A stretch of 64,000 nucleotides of DNA from positions 16,730 to 80,729 of the forward strand of contig JAIOAX010000023.1 of assembly GCA_019873645.1 (NCBI GenBank), in the 5' to 3' direction. Both the position numbers and the translations under genes were made by a program. Below the pieces are notes generated by a model. It was not told the DNA's origin. It saw only the letters and a list, made by a program, of their open reading frames with translations, and ran no database searches. The stretch's first letter is position 1. The number at the start of each line of letters is the position of its first letter. Of this stretch, positions 1-8,200 are shown piece after piece. The stretch is from Chloroflexota bacterium (GTDB taxonomy: Bacteria > Chloroflexota > Anaerolineae > B4-G1 > SLSP01).

Positions 1-1
1 G

Positions 2-964
2 ACGCTCATCATCGGCCCCGGCTGTTATAACCTGGTGCGCGCCGACATCATTTACAAACAGGGCGGCGTCTACGCCGGCAGCAACAACGTTAATGAAAAA
101 CAAATCGGCATCGCCCACTACGAAAAGGCCCTGGAGTACGCCCCACGCGAGGACTATTACTACCTGTTCCTGGGCAAAGCCTATCTGGAACTGGCGCAAG
201 GCCTGCCGGCGGAGACCCCGCAGGAACAGCGGGAACTCATCTTCCAAAAGACCGAAGAGATTTTGACCAAAGCGCGCGACATCAACCCTCTGAACACCGA
301 CCACAGCGCCAACCTGGCGCGCTTCTACAAATCCTGGGCGGCTCGCGTAGCCTCGGACATGAGCGCCGCGAATTTGACAGGCACACAACAAGTCAACTTA
401 AAAAGTAAATATGACCTGCTGCTCAAAAAATCCGAAGAAAATTATCATCTCGCCCTGACGCTCAGCCCCAACAACCCCATCATCTGGAATGAGCTGGCGC
501 AATTATATGCTATTGACTACCACGACGACGCGAAATTCCAGGAGATCATCACCCGCTCTCTGCAAGTAGACGAGGGGTTCGAGCAGACCTGGATGTTGCT
601 CGGCGATATGCGCTCCGGCAAAGGCGATCTGGCCGGCGCCGTAGAAGCCTACCGGAAGGCCCTGAAAATCCGTGAGAATTGTACCGTGCGGCGTGTGTTA
701 GGCACATTGCAAGCACAACAGACACTGTGGACCGAGGCTGCCGCTACCCTGGAAGAGGCCATCCAAAAATGCCCCAACGCCAGCGACCTGTGGGAAATGT
801 ATCGTGTGCTGGCAATCGCGTATGCAAATCTGGGGCGCACGGCAGAAGCCTTGCAAGTGGCAAACCTGGCCCTTGAAGCGGCGCCCGAAGCGCAGAAACC
901 GGCCATACTACAGATTGTGGAGCAATTGACGCCGGTTGAAGTGACCCCGACGCCGCAACCCTGA
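2..964 (+). CDS. TPR-repeat protein, C-terminal part (gene truncated by window edge)
   Basis: The frame is open from the first bases (reading TLIIGPGCYNLVRAD) through a GTG at 35, so the gene very probably starts outside the window. The visible 320 residues are mostly helical repeats with TPR spacing, for example IAHYEKALEYAPREDYYYLF, AVEAYRKALKIRENCTV and ALQVANLALEAAPEAQKP. This resembles the cytoplasmic or periplasmic tail of O-antigen-ligase/TPR membrane proteins of Chloroflexota, but the membrane part is not visible, so that identity is inferred. It stops 6 bases before the WecA-like gene, which suggests a shared transcript and a role in envelope glycan synthesis. Confidence 0.75.
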   Translation, partial: TLIIGPGCYNLVRADIIYKQGGVYAGSNNVNEKQIGIAHYEKALEYAPREDYYYLFLGKAYLELAQGLPAETPQEQRELIFQKTEEILTKARDINPLNTDHSANLARFYKSWAARVASDMSAANLTGTQQVNLKSKYDLLLKKSEENYHLALTLSPNNPIIWNELAQLYAIDYHDDAKFQEIITRSLQVDEGFEQTWMLLGDMRSGKGDLAGAVEAYRKALKIRENCTVRRVLGTLQAQQTLWTEAAATLEEAIQKCPNASDLWEMYRVLAIAYANLGRTAEALQVANLALEAAPEAQKPAILQIVEQLTPVEVTPTPQP

Positions 965-970
965 GAGTCT

Positions 971-1993
971 ATGAGCACCTACATCATTGTTTTTGTGGGC
1001 GTCTTGACCCTGGCGATCGTAGGGACGCCGTTGGCGCGCAAGCTAGGGCTGCGTCTCAAAACCATTGATCAGCCTGATCCGCGTCGCAAAGTGCATACCG
1101 TCCCCACGCCACGCCTGGGCGGCGTCGCCATCTTCTTAAGCACACTGATCGTCACCTTGCTGCTGGGGGAACAGTACAACATCAACCAATTAACCAGTAC
1201 CTTGATCGGCGCAACGTTGATGTCGTTTATGGGCCTCTGGGATGACCGTTTCTCGCTGCATGCCGGCGTCAAGCTCGTTGGGCAAGGGATTGCGTTGGCG
1301 CTGTTGCTCTTCAGCGGCGTTGCGATCAGCGTCCTGCCGCATCCCATTCTCAATGTGGCAGCTACGGCTTTGTGGGTTATCGGCATCACCAATGCCTTCA
1401 ACCTGCTGGATAATATGGACGGGCTTTCCGGCGGCGTCGCAGCCATCGCCGCAGCGCACTTCGCGTTGATCTGTGCCTTCACCGGCCAGTACCTGGTCGG
1501 CGCGCTGGCCGTAGCGGTGATGGCCGCCTGTATCGGCTTCCTCGTCTACAACTGGAATCCCGCGACGATCTTTATGGGCGATTCCGGCGCACTCTTTCTG
1601 GGATTTGTGCTGGCTTCCATTGGTATCAAAGTGCGTTTCCCCGACAATACGCCCGCCGTTACATGGATGATCCCCATTTTGGTGCTGGCGGTCCCCATCT
1701 TCGACACCACGCTGGTCACCATCTCGCGGCTCAAACGCGGGCTTAACCCGTTGACCACGCCGGGCGTGGATCACACCTCACATCGTTTGACGTATGCCGG
1801 CTTGACACGTCGGGAAGCCGTGCTGGTGCTGTATGTCGCTGCCTTTGTCGCCGGACTGGTGGCGCTCTTCGTCACGCGCGCTTCGCTGTGGGAAGGTTAC
1901 CTCGTCGGCGGGATAACCGGCGCAGCCGGTCTGTATGCCCTGTGGCGCGCCGAACGCCCGCCTTTCTGGCCCCCGAAAGAAAAACTCCAATAA
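971..1993 (+). CDS. WecA/MraY-type undecaprenyl-phosphate sugar-1-phosphate transferase
   Basis: Integral membrane enzyme of glycosyltransferase family 4. The family moves a sugar-1-phosphate from a UDP-sugar to undecaprenyl phosphate, the first step of many cell-wall and surface-glycan pathways. At 340 residues it has normal length and about ten hydrophobic segments. Family motifs are present: the Asp pair in GLWDDRFSL, the NAFNLLDNMDGLSGG loop, FMGDSGALFLG and the C-terminal DHTSHRL basic loop. The last fits WecA/TagO better than MraY, though the exact sugar cannot be read from sequence. It directly follows the TPR protein. Confidence 0.9.
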   Translation: MSTYIIVFVGVLTLAIVGTPLARKLGLRLKTIDQPDPRRKVHTVPTPRLGGVAIFLSTLIVTLLLGEQYNINQLTSTLIGATLMSFMGLWDDRFSLHAGVKLVGQGIALALLLFSGVAISVLPHPILNVAATALWVIGITNAFNLLDNMDGLSGGVAAIAAAHFALICAFTGQYLVGALAVAVMAACIGFLVYNWNPATIFMGDSGALFLGFVLASIGIKVRFPDNTPAVTWMIPILVLAVPIFDTTLVTISRLKRGLNPLTTPGVDHTSHRLTYAGLTRREAVLVLYVAAFVAGLVALFVTRASLWEGYLVGGITGAAGLYALWRAERPPFWPPKEKLQ

Positions 1994-2006
1994 ACCCGTT
2001 TAATGG

Positions 2007-2012
2007 TATAAT
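2007..2012 (+). promoter_or_regulatory. Extended -10 promoter for the DsbA-cyclophilin lipoprotein
   Basis: TATAAT preceded by TGG forms an extended -10 element in the gap after the WecA-like gene. No good -35 is seen. Transcription would start near 2019 and give a long leader of about 200 bases containing the inverted-repeat element at 2129-2197. Confidence 0.45.
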
Positions 2013-2128
2013 GTTTGTTTACCTGTAGCGTGCTGCTATAGACGTTTTAACGCAGCAATGTGTCAGCGTTCAAACGATTTTCAAATGGGTCTCCACGTGG
2101 GATTCCATATCCACGAGGAGAAAAATTT

Positions 2129-2197
2129 AACCGCGAATCACGCGAATCTTCGCCAATTTTTAGAAAAGATTCGCGTAGATTAGCGAAATTAGTGGTT
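2129..2197. repeat. Imperfect inverted-repeat element (AACCGCGAATC family)
   Basis: Two 25-base arms (2129-2153 and 2173-2197) match at 19 of 25 positions as inverted repeats, with about 19 bases between them. A piece of the same motif (AACCACGAATCTGCACGAAT) lies at 4731-4750. It sits in the presumed leader just before the ribosome-binding site of the next gene. MITE-like in shape, with no coding capacity. Confidence 0.65.
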
Positions 2198-2221
2198 TAT
2201 TTTCTCGAAGGAGAGATTGCT

Positions 2222-3541
2222 ATGAAAAATACAAAATGGATTGTGGCGGTCGCTTTGTTGACCGTGATGTTGCTTAGCGCCTGTGGTTCCAAGTCTACTC
2301 CTACCCCAACGGCTACACCGACGGCCTCGCCGACTCCCGCGCCGACGAATACCCCCACGGCTGCGGCCCCCACTGCCGAGACCGAAACCACTTCTGAGAA
2401 TCAGGTGGGGCGCTGTGAAGCCAAACCGCTGCCGGATTTCCCGACTTCAGGGTTGCCTATCACCATCACCGACAATGATTGGAGCACCGGGGCAAGTGCT
2501 GAAGATGCCGAGTTGACGATCATCGAGTATTCCGATTTTCAGTGCCCGGCCTGCGCCGGCGCGAGTCCTTACATTGACGCCATCGTCAAAACCACGCCCG
2601 GCATCCGCCTTATCTTCCGGCACCTGCCGCTCGAAAGCCTGCACGACAAAGCCTATCTGGCCGCCGAAGCCGCCGAGGCTGCCGGCGCACAGGGAAAATT
2701 CTGGGAAATGTACAACTTGCTCTTCGAGCATGCCATTCAGGGGTACATCGCCCAGCAAAACGGGCAGGCCACGACCGAATGGATCGCCCTTTCACTCGAA
2801 GAAGCTCCGAAAGAATTCGCCAAATTTGCGCAGGAACTGGGGCTGGATGTGGAACGCTTCAGCAGCGAGCTAGAGAAAGGGGTCTATAAAGAAAAAGTTG
2901 ACGCGAGCGTCAAAGAATTTGGCTCGCTGGGGCTTTCTTTTGCCACGCCTACCTTCATTGTCGGGGTCAACGGCGTCTACTTTCAACCCAATCTTTCTTC
3001 GTATGATGAACTGGTCTATTACCTCGCTGTAGCCAAAATGAAAAAAGGCGCTCTCACCCTTTTTGATACGCCGCCGACGATGACGGTGAAGGAGGACCGG
3101 ACCTATCAGGCCACACTGAAGACCACGCAGGGCGACATCCTCATGGAACTCTCTCCGGCGCTGGCGCCGGTGCATGTGAACAGCTTCCTTTACCTGGCGC
3201 AGCAGCAATGGTATAACGGCTCGGATTTCTTCTATGTGCGCGACAACTTTGTGGCGTTGACCGGCGACCCCAGTAACACCACCTATGGTTACCCTGGCTA
3301 CTATTGTGAGGGTGAAACAGACGGCAACTTCGATATTCCCGGTACGGTCGGCATCCTGCCCACCGGACAATTCTTCATCACGATGGGCTCTGATGCTTCA
3401 CAGCTCAACGGCCAGTTTACACAAATCGGCCGCGTTGTCGAGGGGATGGAAGTGCTCGATGCGCTGGCGCGCGCTATGCCGCGCGATCCGACTGCGCCTG
3501 CGCCGGATGTACTCCAAAGCATCACTATCGTGGAGAAATAA
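2222..3541 (+). CDS. Lipoprotein fusing a DsbA-like thioredoxin domain to a cyclophilin-type peptidyl-prolyl isomerase
   Basis: The start at 2222 has GAAGGAGAG ahead of it, and the upstream in-frame extension is only repeat sequence. The 439-residue protein has a lipobox (LLSA-C21) and a Pro/Thr linker to about residue 60. A DsbA/thioredoxin-4-like domain follows with active site CPAC (C108, C111) in EYSDFQCPACAG. From about residue 294 there is a cyclophilin domain (LKTTQGDILMELSPALAPV, FFITMGSDASQLNGQFTQIG). It should act outside the membrane, oxidising or isomerising thiols and isomerising prolines of exported proteins. Joining both folding activities on one lipid-anchored chain is unusual. 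The typical cyclophilin Arg/Phe active-site stretch is only partly recognisable, so isomerase activity is less sure than the fold. Confidence 0.88.
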   Translation: MKNTKWIVAVALLTVMLLSACGSKSTPTPTATPTASPTPAPTNTPTAAAPTAETETTSENQVGRCEAKPLPDFPTSGLPITITDNDWSTGASAEDAELTIIEYSDFQCPACAGASPYIDAIVKTTPGIRLIFRHLPLESLHDKAYLAAEAAEAAGAQGKFWEMYNLLFEHAIQGYIAQQNGQATTEWIALSLEEAPKEFAKFAQELGLDVERFSSELEKGVYKEKVDASVKEFGSLGLSFATPTFIVGVNGVYFQPNLSSYDELVYYLAVAKMKKGALTLFDTPPTMTVKEDRTYQATLKTTQGDILMELSPALAPVHVNSFLYLAQQQWYNGSDFFYVRDNFVALTGDPSNTTYGYPGYYCEGETDGNFDIPGTVGILPTGQFFITMGSDASQLNGQFTQIGRVVEGMEVLDALARAMPRDPTAPAPDVLQSITIVEK

Positions 3542-3546
3542 CGTCT

Positions 3547-4731
3547 GTGGAAAAAGAACGCTTCCCCCGATGGCTCTGGATTGTCGCCGTGCTCGGCGGC
3601 AGTCTGGCAACGTTTGGCGGTCTCTTGTGCATAGTGCTGGCTTTCCTTATCCCACAACTTCAGGACAATGTGGGGGCCGTGGTGCTCGCCGACCTGGGGG
3701 TGGTTGCCCTGTTGTTGGGGATCAGCCTGATAGGGATGGGGGCCGGCATCCGCAAGGGCTGGCCTTCGCCGCCGATCTATCTGAAGTGGAGCTGGGCTGT
3801 GTGGGTAGCGTTGCTGGTCGGGTTTGTGGGCATTGGCGCGCTGGTACCTGCGGAATGGCAGCAGCGTCCCATCTTCGCTCCGCTACACCTGGGGCTGGCA
3901 ACGCTGCCGGCGTTCGTGCTGCTATCCCTGATGACCTTGACCGCCGGCCGGGCGCATACCCTGACCTTGCGCGAATTGATCGCCACATTGAGCGGCGGCG
4001 CGCTGGCCACGCTGCCGGCGATTCCGATTGAAATCGTTGGCATGGTGATCTGCGCCGTGATCATCAGTCTGCTCGCTTTTTTGCTTCCTGGGGGAGAGGC
4101 GGAAATCGGAAAAATTATGGCTTGGGTCGAACAATGGAGCGTGATGCCGCCCACAAGCACCGCCGAGCTATTAGGGGTGATCGCGTCACCGGTGATTCTG
4201 ACCGTGCTGGCGGTGACGCTGGCCGTCATCACTCCCTTCATCGAAGAATTAACCAAGACGGTCATCATCGGCCTGTTGGGAATCTGGCGACGTCCCTGCC
4301 TGACGAAGGCATTCCTTTGGGGCGCGGTGGGCGGCCTGGGCTTTGCGATTGTTGAAAATGTCTCCAACGGCGCCAACGGCCTGGGTGAAGGGCTGGGGTG
4401 GTTGGGCGGCATGGGGATGCGGGCTGCTGCAACCGGCATGCACATGCTGACCAGTGGTATCTTGGGGCTGGGGTGGGGATTCTTCTGGCGCAAACGGCGC
4501 TGGGTGCTGCCGCTGGCCTACTTTGCGGCGGTCGTTTTTCACGGTCTGTGGAACTTTAACGCCGTGGCCACCATTGGGGGCGCAGCCATTGGAATGACAA
4601 ACAGCGCCTTCGGCTTTCTCATTGCCCTTATCGGCGCAGGGATGCTGGCGATCATGGCGTTGCTTGCGCCGCTGGCGTTACTAGGTTTGCCGGCTTTGCT
4701 CCGCGCCTATGAATCCAAACTACGAACTTGA
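3547..4731 (+). CDS. PrsW-family intramembrane metalloprotease
   Basis: GTG start 5 bases after the previous stop, so probably one operon. The 394-residue protein is strongly hydrophobic with eight or more membrane segments. It carries the PrsW/CPBP-like signature set: the EExxK motif in FIEELTKTVIIG (about residue 231), a His-containing helix GMHMLTSGILG (about 298) and HGLWNFNAV (about 331). These Glu and His residues are the proposed metal ligands. PrsW of Bacillus cuts an anti-sigma factor at the membrane. The substrate here is unknown and no anti-sigma gene lies beside it. Coupling to the folding lipoprotein would suit a role in envelope-protein quality control (inference). Confidence 0.85.
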   Translation: MEKERFPRWLWIVAVLGGSLATFGGLLCIVLAFLIPQLQDNVGAVVLADLGVVALLLGISLIGMGAGIRKGWPSPPIYLKWSWAVWVALLVGFVGIGALVPAEWQQRPIFAPLHLGLATLPAFVLLSLMTLTAGRAHTLTLRELIATLSGGALATLPAIPIEIVGMVICAVIISLLAFLLPGGEAEIGKIMAWVEQWSVMPPTSTAELLGVIASPVILTVLAVTLAVITPFIEELTKTVIIGLLGIWRRPCLTKAFLWGAVGGLGFAIVENVSNGANGLGEGLGWLGGMGMRAAATGMHMLTSGILGLGWGFFWRKRRWVLPLAYFAAVVFHGLWNFNAVATIGGAAIGMTNSAFGFLIALIGAGMLAIMALLAPLALLGLPALLRAYESKLRT

Positions 4732-4753
4732 ACCACGAATCTGCACGAATTGG

Positions 4754-5662
4754 TTATGACAACGGCGGCGCTCCTACCGCCGGCAGGCACATGTTCTGTC
4801 CGCAGGTCACGCACTCGAACTGAATGGTAGTGTGCTCGATACCGAACTGCTCGCGCAGTGTGTGCTTGAGCGCGGTCATCACGTCTGCCGTCTGACTCAA
4901 TGCCTGATCCGCCAGCAGTACGTGGGCGCTGAGTGCCACGTAGCCTGGGGCTACCGTCCAGACGTGCAGATCGTGGACTTCACCAACGCCAGGCGTCGCG
5001 CGCATCGCCTCCCCCACGGCGGATGCCGTCATCCCATCGGGCATCCCTTCAACCAGAATGTGCACCGTCTCCTTGAGCAGTCGCCCCGCGCTCACCAGAA
5101 TCAGCACGCCAATCAACGCGCTGATCAGCGGATCGAGCCACGTCCAGCCGGTGAAGAGAATAATCACGCCTGCGCCGATGACGCCGACCGAAGCCAGCGT
5201 GTCACTCAGGACGTGCAAGAAAGCCGAGCGCGTGTTCACATCGTCATGGTCGTGCTCGTGCAGTGTGTAGGCGACGATGACGTTGACGATCAAGCCCACA
5301 ACCGCAATGATGAGCATCGGCCCGGCCTGGATTGGCCGCGGCGTCTGCCAGCGCGCCCACGCCTCACGCAGAATCTCAAAAGCGATGAGCAGCAGGGTGA
5401 TGCCGTTGGTGAGCGCTGCCAAAATCTGAAAGCGGTGGTAGCCGTAAGTATGCCGGTCATCGGCAGGCAGAGCCGCCGCGCGCAGCGCCAGGTAGCTTAA
5501 CCCCAGCGCAAACGCATCCATAAACACGTGCGCCGAGTCGGCCAGCAGCGCCAGACTGCCGGTCCACAAACCGCCGAGCACCTCCGCCAGGAAAATGATG
5601 CCGGTAAGACTGAGCGAAAGGATGAAACGGTTTTGTTTGAGGGTGTGATGGTGTTCTGACAC
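4754..5662 (-). CDS. Cation diffusion facilitator (CDF/CzcD-type) metal efflux transporter
   Basis: The 302-residue protein has a His-rich N-terminus (SEHHHT), six membrane segments and the CDF signature with metal-site residues in LLADSAHVFMDAFALGLSYL; a second HxxxD pair is in HVLSDTLASVG. The cytoplasmic C-terminal ferredoxin-like domain (HDLHVWTVAPGYVALSAHV) is complete. It exports divalent metals such as Zn or Cd in exchange for protons. It ends 22 bases from the convergent PrsW gene, with no clear terminator between them. A metal-dependent ArsR regulator lies nearby upstream, so shared control is possible but not shown. Confidence 0.92.
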   Translation of the reverse strand: MSEHHHTLKQNRFILSLSLTGIIFLAEVLGGLWTGSLALLADSAHVFMDAFALGLSYLALRAAALPADDRHTYGYHRFQILAALTNGITLLLIAFEILREAWARWQTPRPIQAGPMLIIAVVGLIVNVIVAYTLHEHDHDDVNTRSAFLHVLSDTLASVGVIGAGVIILFTGWTWLDPLISALIGVLILVSAGRLLKETVHILVEGMPDGMTASAVGEAMRATPGVGEVHDLHVWTVAPGYVALSAHVLLADQALSQTADVMTALKHTLREQFGIEHTTIQFECVTCGQNMCLPAVGAPPLS

Positions 5663-5681
5663 GCTTTTATTCCATGAAAAT

Positions 5682-5734
5682 CGTTGGAACGTTGGAAAGT
5701 TAGAACATTAGAACGTTAACACGCTGGAACGTTT
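5682..5734. repeat. GTTGGAACGTT-type short-period repeat
   Basis: Several imperfect copies of GTTGGAACGTT, TTAGAACATT and CTGGAACGTT in a row. The same phrase in the opposite orientation occurs at 41515-41550 (GTTCCAACGTTCAAACGT). Non-coding, between the CDF gene and the next repeat pair. Confidence 0.6.
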
Positions 5735-5780
5735 ATGGCAGTGCAAGTTATCAGCTCATACCGTACAATTTTGTAATAAC

Positions 5781-5867
5781 AAGTTCAAAATCCGTTAAAA
5801 TCCGTTCAATCCGTTGACGCCTACACACAAGTTCAAAATCCGTTAAAATCCGTTCAATCCGTTGACG
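5781..5867. repeat. Direct repeat, two identical 39-base copies
   Basis: Copies at 5781-5819 and 5829-5867 begin AAGTTCAAAATCCGTTAAAA and end TCCGTTGACG; each has an internal CCGTT period. The second copy runs over the stop codon of the XdhC gene (stop at 5854-5856), so the last codons of that gene are repeat-derived. A related phrase GTCAACGGATTAGACAGATT lies at 41493. Confidence 0.85.
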
Positions 5868-6879
5868 ATTTCCCCTGCCGTCGCACCCTAACGATCTCCG
5901 CCAGCGTCGCCAGGGCGATTTCGGCCGGCTCGCGGCCCCCCAGGTTCAAGCCTATCGGGCCGTGGATGCGGGCCAGGTCGGCATCGGTGAAGCCGGCTTC
6001 CCGCAACGCCGCCTGCCGCGCCGCCTGCGTCCGGCGGCTGCCCAACAACCCGATGTAGAAGGCCCGGCTGCGCAGCGCCAGACTCAGGGCCGGAACGTCA
6101 AATTTGTCATCGTGAAACAGCACCGCCACAGCGTAACCCGCGTCCAATTGCTCCGGCGTGAAGAGGTCCTGTGGCCAGCCCAGCCGCCGTTCCACGTTAG
6201 GGAAGCGTTCCGGCGTCAAAAACGCCGCGCGCGGGTCGGCGACGATCACGTGATAGTCCAACGTGCGGCCCAGTTCGGCCAGCTTTTGGGCGATGTCCAG
6301 CGCGCCGAAGATCAACAGCGTGGGCGGCGGCGCAGTGACTTCCACGTAGACTTGGCCCTGGGGATAGCTATGTGTTTCAGCGTGGGGACCGGGCCAGATA
6401 GCGCACATCGTTTCCAACGCCGCCGCCGTGAGGTCTGGTGTGCTCAGCGCCCCCTGGACGGTGCCGTCTTCCAGCCGCAACAGGTGGAACGGCTCTGCGG
6501 TCTCCAGTTGTACCGCGAAGCCAACCGCCCGCCGCGCCTGCACCTCGGTCAGCCAGGCGTCGTACAGCGGCGTCCAGCGTTCCACCAGGACATTCACCGT
6601 ACCGCCGCAGGCCAGCGCGGGGATCAGCGGGTCGTCGCCCGGCCCATAGTCCAGTTGAACGCGCGACGTCCGGCCTTGCAGCAGCGCTTCCATCTGCGCC
6701 AGGGCGTCGCTGTCAATGCAGCCACCGCTGACCGAGCCGGCCACTTCGCCCTGGTCGGTCAGCCCCATGCGCGCGCCCGCCAGCCGCAGCGCCGAACCCT
6801 GCACATGCACGATCGTCGCCACGGCGACGGCGCGTCCGGCCTTGCGCCATTGAGCAAAGGTCTCTAACGTTTCGTCCAT
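5854..6879 (-). CDS. XdhC/CoxI-family protein
   Basis: XdhC proteins bind and help sulfurate or insert the molybdenum cofactor of xanthine dehydrogenase/CO dehydrogenase-type enzymes. This 341-residue copy has both domains. The N-terminal XdhC_CoxI part contains GEVAGSVSGGCIDSDAL. The C-terminal Rossmann part contains LLIFGALDIAQKLAELG and IGLLGSRRTQAARQAAL, ending with GPIGLNLGGREPAEIALATL. No molybdenum hydroxylase subunit is visible in the window, so the client enzyme must lie elsewhere. The very C-terminus (SSTD) is encoded by the adjoining direct repeat. Confidence 0.9.
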   Translation of the reverse strand: MDETLETFAQWRKAGRAVAVATIVHVQGSALRLAGARMGLTDQGEVAGSVSGGCIDSDALAQMEALLQGRTSRVQLDYGPGDDPLIPALACGGTVNVLVERWTPLYDAWLTEVQARRAVGFAVQLETAEPFHLLRLEDGTVQGALSTPDLTAAALETMCAIWPGPHAETHSYPQGQVYVEVTAPPPTLLIFGALDIAQKLAELGRTLDYHVIVADPRAAFLTPERFPNVERRLGWPQDLFTPEQLDAGYAVAVLFHDDKFDVPALSLALRSRAFYIGLLGSRRTQAARQAALREAGFTDADLARIHGPIGLNLGGREPAEIALATLAEIVRVRRQGKSSTD

Positions 6880-7002
6880 TTGATCACCTGCAAGTTCAAT
6901 TCAAAATCAGGGTGAGATAGTTGGCGACTATCAGAAACGGCGTCTGGGCGAGACGCAGGCCGGTCTCCAGACCGCGCCTGCGCAACGTTGAAATGTACTC
7001 GT

Positions 7003-7374
7003 TTACGCCGGAACTTCTTCCCGACATGAGACTCCACAACTCAAAGCGGCTTCCTCTTCAGGTGCGACCCGCGCGCATTGCCCCAGCGTGCTATGAATGG
7101 TTTCGGCCATCTCCAGCAAAGTGTAGACCTCTGGACGGGCGATGCGATAGCGCACATTCCAGCCCTCGCGGCGAAAGCACACCAGCCCCGCCTCGCGCAG
7201 CAAGGTCAGTTGTTGGGAGATATACGCCTGCCGCAAGCCCAGAGCGGCCTCGATTTCGCACACACACAGTTCTTGCGTCTCTAGCAAGTGCAGAATCGCC
7301 AGTCGTTGCGGATGTCCTAATACCTTAAACAAGGAAGCTAGTTCTTCATTGCTACAACGTTCTGAGATCGCCAT
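7003..7374 (-). CDS. ArsR/SmtB-family metal-sensing transcription regulator
   Basis: The 123-residue winged-helix protein reads LASLFKVLGHPQRLAILHLL, then the alpha-3 metal motif ELCVCEIE and the recognition helix LRQAYISQQLTLLREAGLV. The CxC in ELCVCE is the classic ArsR/SmtB inducer site for soft metals or arsenite. The C-terminal tail adds further Cys (CGVSC), which could complete the site. Start chosen after AGGGGG. It is the likely repressor of the neighbouring permease, thioredoxin and ferredoxin genes, which is the usual arrangement in such clusters. It has its own promoter. Confidence 0.92.
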   Translation of the reverse strand: MAISERCSNEELASLFKVLGHPQRLAILHLLETQELCVCEIEAALGLRQAYISQQLTLLREAGLVCFRREGWNVRYRIARPEVYTLLEMAETIHSTLGQCARVAPEEEAALSCGVSCREEVPA

Positions 7375-7391
7375 ACTTGCCCCCTGGGTTG

Positions 7392-7419
7392 ATTATACCC
7401 CTACCGTGCCCCGCGTCCA
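7392..7419 (-). promoter_or_regulatory. Promoter of the arsR-type gene
   Basis: On the minus strand TGGACG (7414-7419) and TATAAT (7392-7397) are 16 bases apart, about 18 bases upstream of the start codon. The same TGGACG-16-TATAAT arrangement precedes the glycan operon at 56896-56923. Confidence 0.55.
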
Positions 7420-7423
7420 TTCA

Positions 7424-7500
7424 TGACTCTCCTGAAAAAAGTCTAATTCACCGCAGAGACGCAAAGAACGCCGAGAAAAATTCAAGTTTATATCAATAAA
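7424..7500. repeat. 77-base repeat, copy 1
   Basis: Matches 10351-10427 at about 70 of 77 positions, beginning TGACTCTCCTGA and containing CACCGCAGAGACGCAAAGAA. Both copies lie just upstream of a minus-strand transcription-unit start (the arsR-type gene and the permease). Confidence 0.85.
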
Positions 7501-7576
7501 GTTAGTAATGAGACGCGAAAGACTTAATCTTATTGAATCCGATATAAAAATCTTTGCGCCCTCCGCGACTCTGCGG
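7451..7576. repeat. 126-base palindromic (MITE-like) element
   Basis: Begins CCGCAGAGACGCAAAGAACG and ends with its imperfect inverted counterpart GCGACTCTGCGG; the inner flanks (TATATCAATAAAG, CTTATTGAATC) also mirror each other. It overlaps the 77-base repeat. No ORF inside. Confidence 0.65.
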
Positions 7577-7606
7577 CGATATCTTTAGTTTTTTCAGTAG
7601 ACTCAT

Positions 7607-8122
7607 TCATTGTTTAAGTTTGTACGCCTCCAACATCGAGCGTGGGGGGAAGGTGATCGCCTTGGGCTTGCAGATGTTGGCGCACGAGCTGCATCCGACC
7701 ACGCAGGCGAACGGATCGGCTACCCACACTTTGCCGTCCTCGGTGGGCGCCAGACAGTGGGTGCTGCACATCTTGAGGCAGATGCCGCAGCCGTTGCACA
7801 AATCCTCGTTGACGGTGGGGAACCAGGGAATCGTCTCGCGGGGATAGCCGCGCCACATTCCGTAGCCGCGCTGTCGTGCCGGTTCGCCGCTTTCCATCCG
7901 CGCCAGGTATGCCGTGTATTCCCGCTCCAGGGCTGCGGCAAACAACGCCTGCGCGCTCGCGGGGATGTAGTTTTTCTGCTGGCGTACCCGCGCGACCATC
8001 TCTTCCCCCAAACCGACATCGCCCGGTTTGCGTCCCTCGGCGCGCAGCGCTTCCATGATCTCATCCAGCCCCTGTAAGCCTACGGGAGCCCCATCCACGA
8101 GAACTTGACGATATTGTACCAT
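7607..8122 (-). CDS. Dicluster 4Fe-4S ferredoxin-like protein
   Basis: The start at 8122 (ATG, MVQYRQVLVDG) is preferred to a TTG two codons upstream; the ribosome-binding site is weak. The 171-residue protein has an N-terminal region of about 110 residues I cannot assign. A ferredoxin domain follows with CNGCGICLKMCSTHC and then CVVGCSSCANICKP, enough cysteines for two 4Fe-4S clusters. It should carry electrons in the cytoplasm. It sits between the arsR-type gene and the small thioredoxin, so a reductive step in metal or metalloid handling, or thioredoxin reduction, is a reasonable inference. The partner enzyme is unknown. Confidence 0.8.
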   Translation of the reverse strand: MVQYRQVLVDGAPVGLQGLDEIMEALRAEGRKPGDVGLGEEMVARVRQQKNYIPASAQALFAAALEREYTAYLARMESGEPARQRGYGMWRGYPRETIPWFPTVNEDLCNGCGICLKMCSTHCLAPTEDGKVWVADPFACVVGCSSCANICKPKAITFPPRSMLEAYKLKQ

Positions 8123-8200
8123 AGGCAACTCATCTCAATCATACAGTCAGTCGTCGCATTGTCAGGCAGGCATTGAGGCGGACCCTGACTACACGACTAT

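Noticed and set aside
5962..6867. Plus-strand open frame opposite the XdhC gene
   Set aside because: Arg/Gln-rich shadow of a GC-rich gene with no motif.
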